From NCBI GenBank assembly GCA_947455995.1, contig CANGQA010000003.1, forward strand, positions 1 through 64,000: DNA of 64,000 nucleotides, given 5' to 3'. The DNA comes from Hyphomicrobiales bacterium (GTDB lineage Bacteria > Pseudomonadota > Alphaproteobacteria > Rhizobiales > Beijerinckiaceae). Positions 62,950 to 64,000 of the stretch are shown piece after piece; positions within the stretch are counted from its first letter, which is position 1, and each line of letters begins with the position of its first letter. The notes under the pieces are model-generated. The model was given only the letters and a program-made list of their open reading frames with translations, did no database searches and was not told the origin of the DNA. The translations under genes were made by a program, and so were the position numbers.

Positions 62950-64000
62950 TTAGTAATCTTTACCGGCATTGCGGAACAGACGGCCGATTTTCTCGATCTC
63001 GCTGTCTGTCATCATCGGGGATGTGGTGACGGTCAACGTGCGTGCGGCCAGCGCTTCGGCCTGCGGCATCGGATCGGGCGCGATGATACCCTTGAGCGCA
63101 GGATAGGCCGTCAGTGGTCCCGCAAAGAGCCGCGAAATACCCAATCCTTCATCGATCGATTGGGCCAGCACCTTATCGGCCTGTTTTCGGCTCGCCATGC
63201 TGACAAACAGGAACCGGAAAGCCGGGCTGACACCTGCAGGTGGCAAATGCACTTCAGAACGCGGCACCGATTGCAGGACGGCTAACAGCCGCTGGACCCG
63301 TCCCGCAACCGCCTGTTGATGCCCCGCCAAACGGTTTGCGGCGTTCAAGGCCACCCCTTGCCGCCACACACCCAAACGGTGCAGCGGGACAGCCGAAAGA
63401 TCGTCTTCCCCATAAAGCGCATAGCGCGGCAGACTGGTGCCCTTACGATGGCTCGATGCACCAAAGACCAGCCTGTAATGTTCAGGATCATAGAAGGCAT
63501 GATAAGCTAAGAGACCGAGGCATTGACGCCATTCCTGCCGCCATGACGGAGGCTGCATCTGCATGGCCAATCTCTTCAAGCCCTGACGGATGATCGGGTT
63601 GTTGCTGACAAGACAGCCACCTTGAAACAACGTCAATCCTGTGCCTCTGGCAAAACTGAACAGGCCCAGATCACCCGCAAGACCGACCGACAGGCCCTTG
63701 ACTCGCGCGCCAAAAGCTTGGGCAGCATCCTCAATCAGCACCACATGCGGGGCAATCCCTTCCATCAACACTTTCAAAGGGCTCATCGGGGTAACATGCC
63801 CGCCGAAATGGGTCGGGACAACCGCCAGAGTATCGTCACTGACCAACCGCGCCAGCATGCCAAGATCGAAATCGAACCGGGATTGGTCGGTATCGCACAA
63901 GCGGACCTGCAATCCGGCCCGATGCGCCGCAAGAGCCACTTTTGGAGACGTAAAAGCCGGAAGAATAACCTCGCGCGCCAAGGCGCCTTTTTTGAGATAT
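62950..64000 (-). CDS. DegT/DnrJ/EryC1/StrS aminotransferase-fold protein, partial, PLP lysine absent
   Basis: The frame runs off the right edge; 349 residues are readable, and the N-terminus lies beyond 64000. Family motifs: REVILPAFTSPKVALAAHRAGL, VLIEDAAQAFGA with the PLP ring-stacking Asp region, and FSFARGTGLTLFQGGCLVS. The Lys that forms the PLP Schiff base, expected in the RGKG/TKN position of that last motif, is Thr here. The protein may therefore not be a normal aminotransferase. A related family member, ColD, carries His there and acts as a dehydratase. Neighbouring sugar genes are outside the window. It is convergent with the dioxygenase gene. Confidence 0.75.
   Translation of the reverse strand, partial: YLKKGALAREVILPAFTSPKVALAAHRAGLQVRLCDTDQSRFDFDLGMLARLVSDDTLAVVPTHFGGHVTPMSPLKVLMEGIAPHVVLIEDAAQAFGARVKGLSVGLAGDLGLFSFARGTGLTLFQGGCLVSNNPIIRQGLKRLAMQMQPPSWRQEWRQCLGLLAYHAFYDPEHYRLVFGASSHRKGTSLPRYALYGEDDLSAVPLHRLGVWRQGVALNAANRLAGHQQAVAGRVQRLLAVLQSVPRSEVHLPPAGVSPAFRFLFVSMASRKQADKVLAQSIDEGLGISRLFAGPLTAYPALKGIIAPDPMPQAEALAARTLTVTTSPMMTDSEIEKIGRLFRNAGKDY

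Overview
The window is a chromosomal stretch of an alphaproteobacterium with dense coding on both strands, moderate-to-high GC and many ATGA-type gene overlaps. It most likely belongs to the Hyphomicrobiales (Rhizobiales) or a near relative. The best clue is a ~1,700-residue two-TM, coiled-coil, Pro-rich protein (9678-14768) with the layout of GPR/RgsE, the polar-growth ring protein of Agrobacterium and Sinorhizobium. The block crcB - rluC - HAD phosphatase - ATP12 (7788-4590) is also a typical alphaproteobacterial gene order. No tRNA, rRNA, IS element, phage gene or CRISPR array was seen.

Layout. 1-1000: the tail of an unknown gene and a hicAB toxin-antitoxin pair with a perfect 24-bp palindrome upstream. 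1-9 kb: a VOC ring-cleaving dioxygenase, a glycosyltransferase, an orphan pccB, the ATP12/HAD/rluC/crcB block, and an adrenodoxin-type ferredoxin beside its ferredoxin-NADP reductase. 9.4-14.8 kb: the GPR/RgsE-like protein behind a promoter region with TTAAC and GANTC sites. 15-19 kb: an atypical SDR, a DMT exporter, thiD, an MFS protein, a second ferredoxin and an XRE-cupin regulator. 20-24 kb: a rhodanese, a molybdenum-hydroxylase large subunit without FeS or FAD partner genes, and two c-type cytochromes. 24.4-28.5 kb: the peptide-tagging cluster ATP-grasp / alpha-E / transglutaminase / Anbu. 28.5-37.5 kb: a four-gene RND efflux operon of MdtABC type. 37.5-39.6 kb: DUF192 protein, a double cold-shock-domain protein, and an AT-rich non-coding island with five TTTTACAA boxes. 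39.6-44 kb: purU, the tungstate importer tupBCA and a PPOX flavoprotein. 44-45.3 kb: small exported or membrane proteins without recognisable function. 45.4-50.5 kb: an iron(III)-type ABC importer with a flavoprotein monooxygenase. 50.7-52.4 kb: a DCC thiol protein facing an HTTM-like membrane protein. 52.5-56.6 kb: an SDR, a 2,4'-dihydroxyacetophenone-dioxygenase-like cupin, a SelO protein with no cysteine, and an ammonium transporter. 57.9-63 kb: an NCS1 permease, the lower gallate pathway galD-galB-galC, and a divergent type I extradiol dioxygenase. Right edge: a DegT/DnrJ/EryC1/StrS-fold protein lacking its PLP lysine.

Most interesting are: (i) the gal cluster, where the only ring-cleaving enzyme present is a catechol 2,3-dioxygenase-like protein that keeps its Fe ligands but has Tyr in place of the second-sphere catalytic His; (ii) the Anbu/ATP-grasp operon, preceded by three dyads; (iii) the GPR/RgsE-like scaffold with nine 11-residue repeats and possible cell-cycle promoter elements; (iv) the phased TTTTACAA array; (v) the Mo-enzyme/cytochrome operon with missing subunits; and (vi) active-site losses in SelO, the DegT-like protein and one SDR. 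All functions are inferred from sequence reading; no database search was run.
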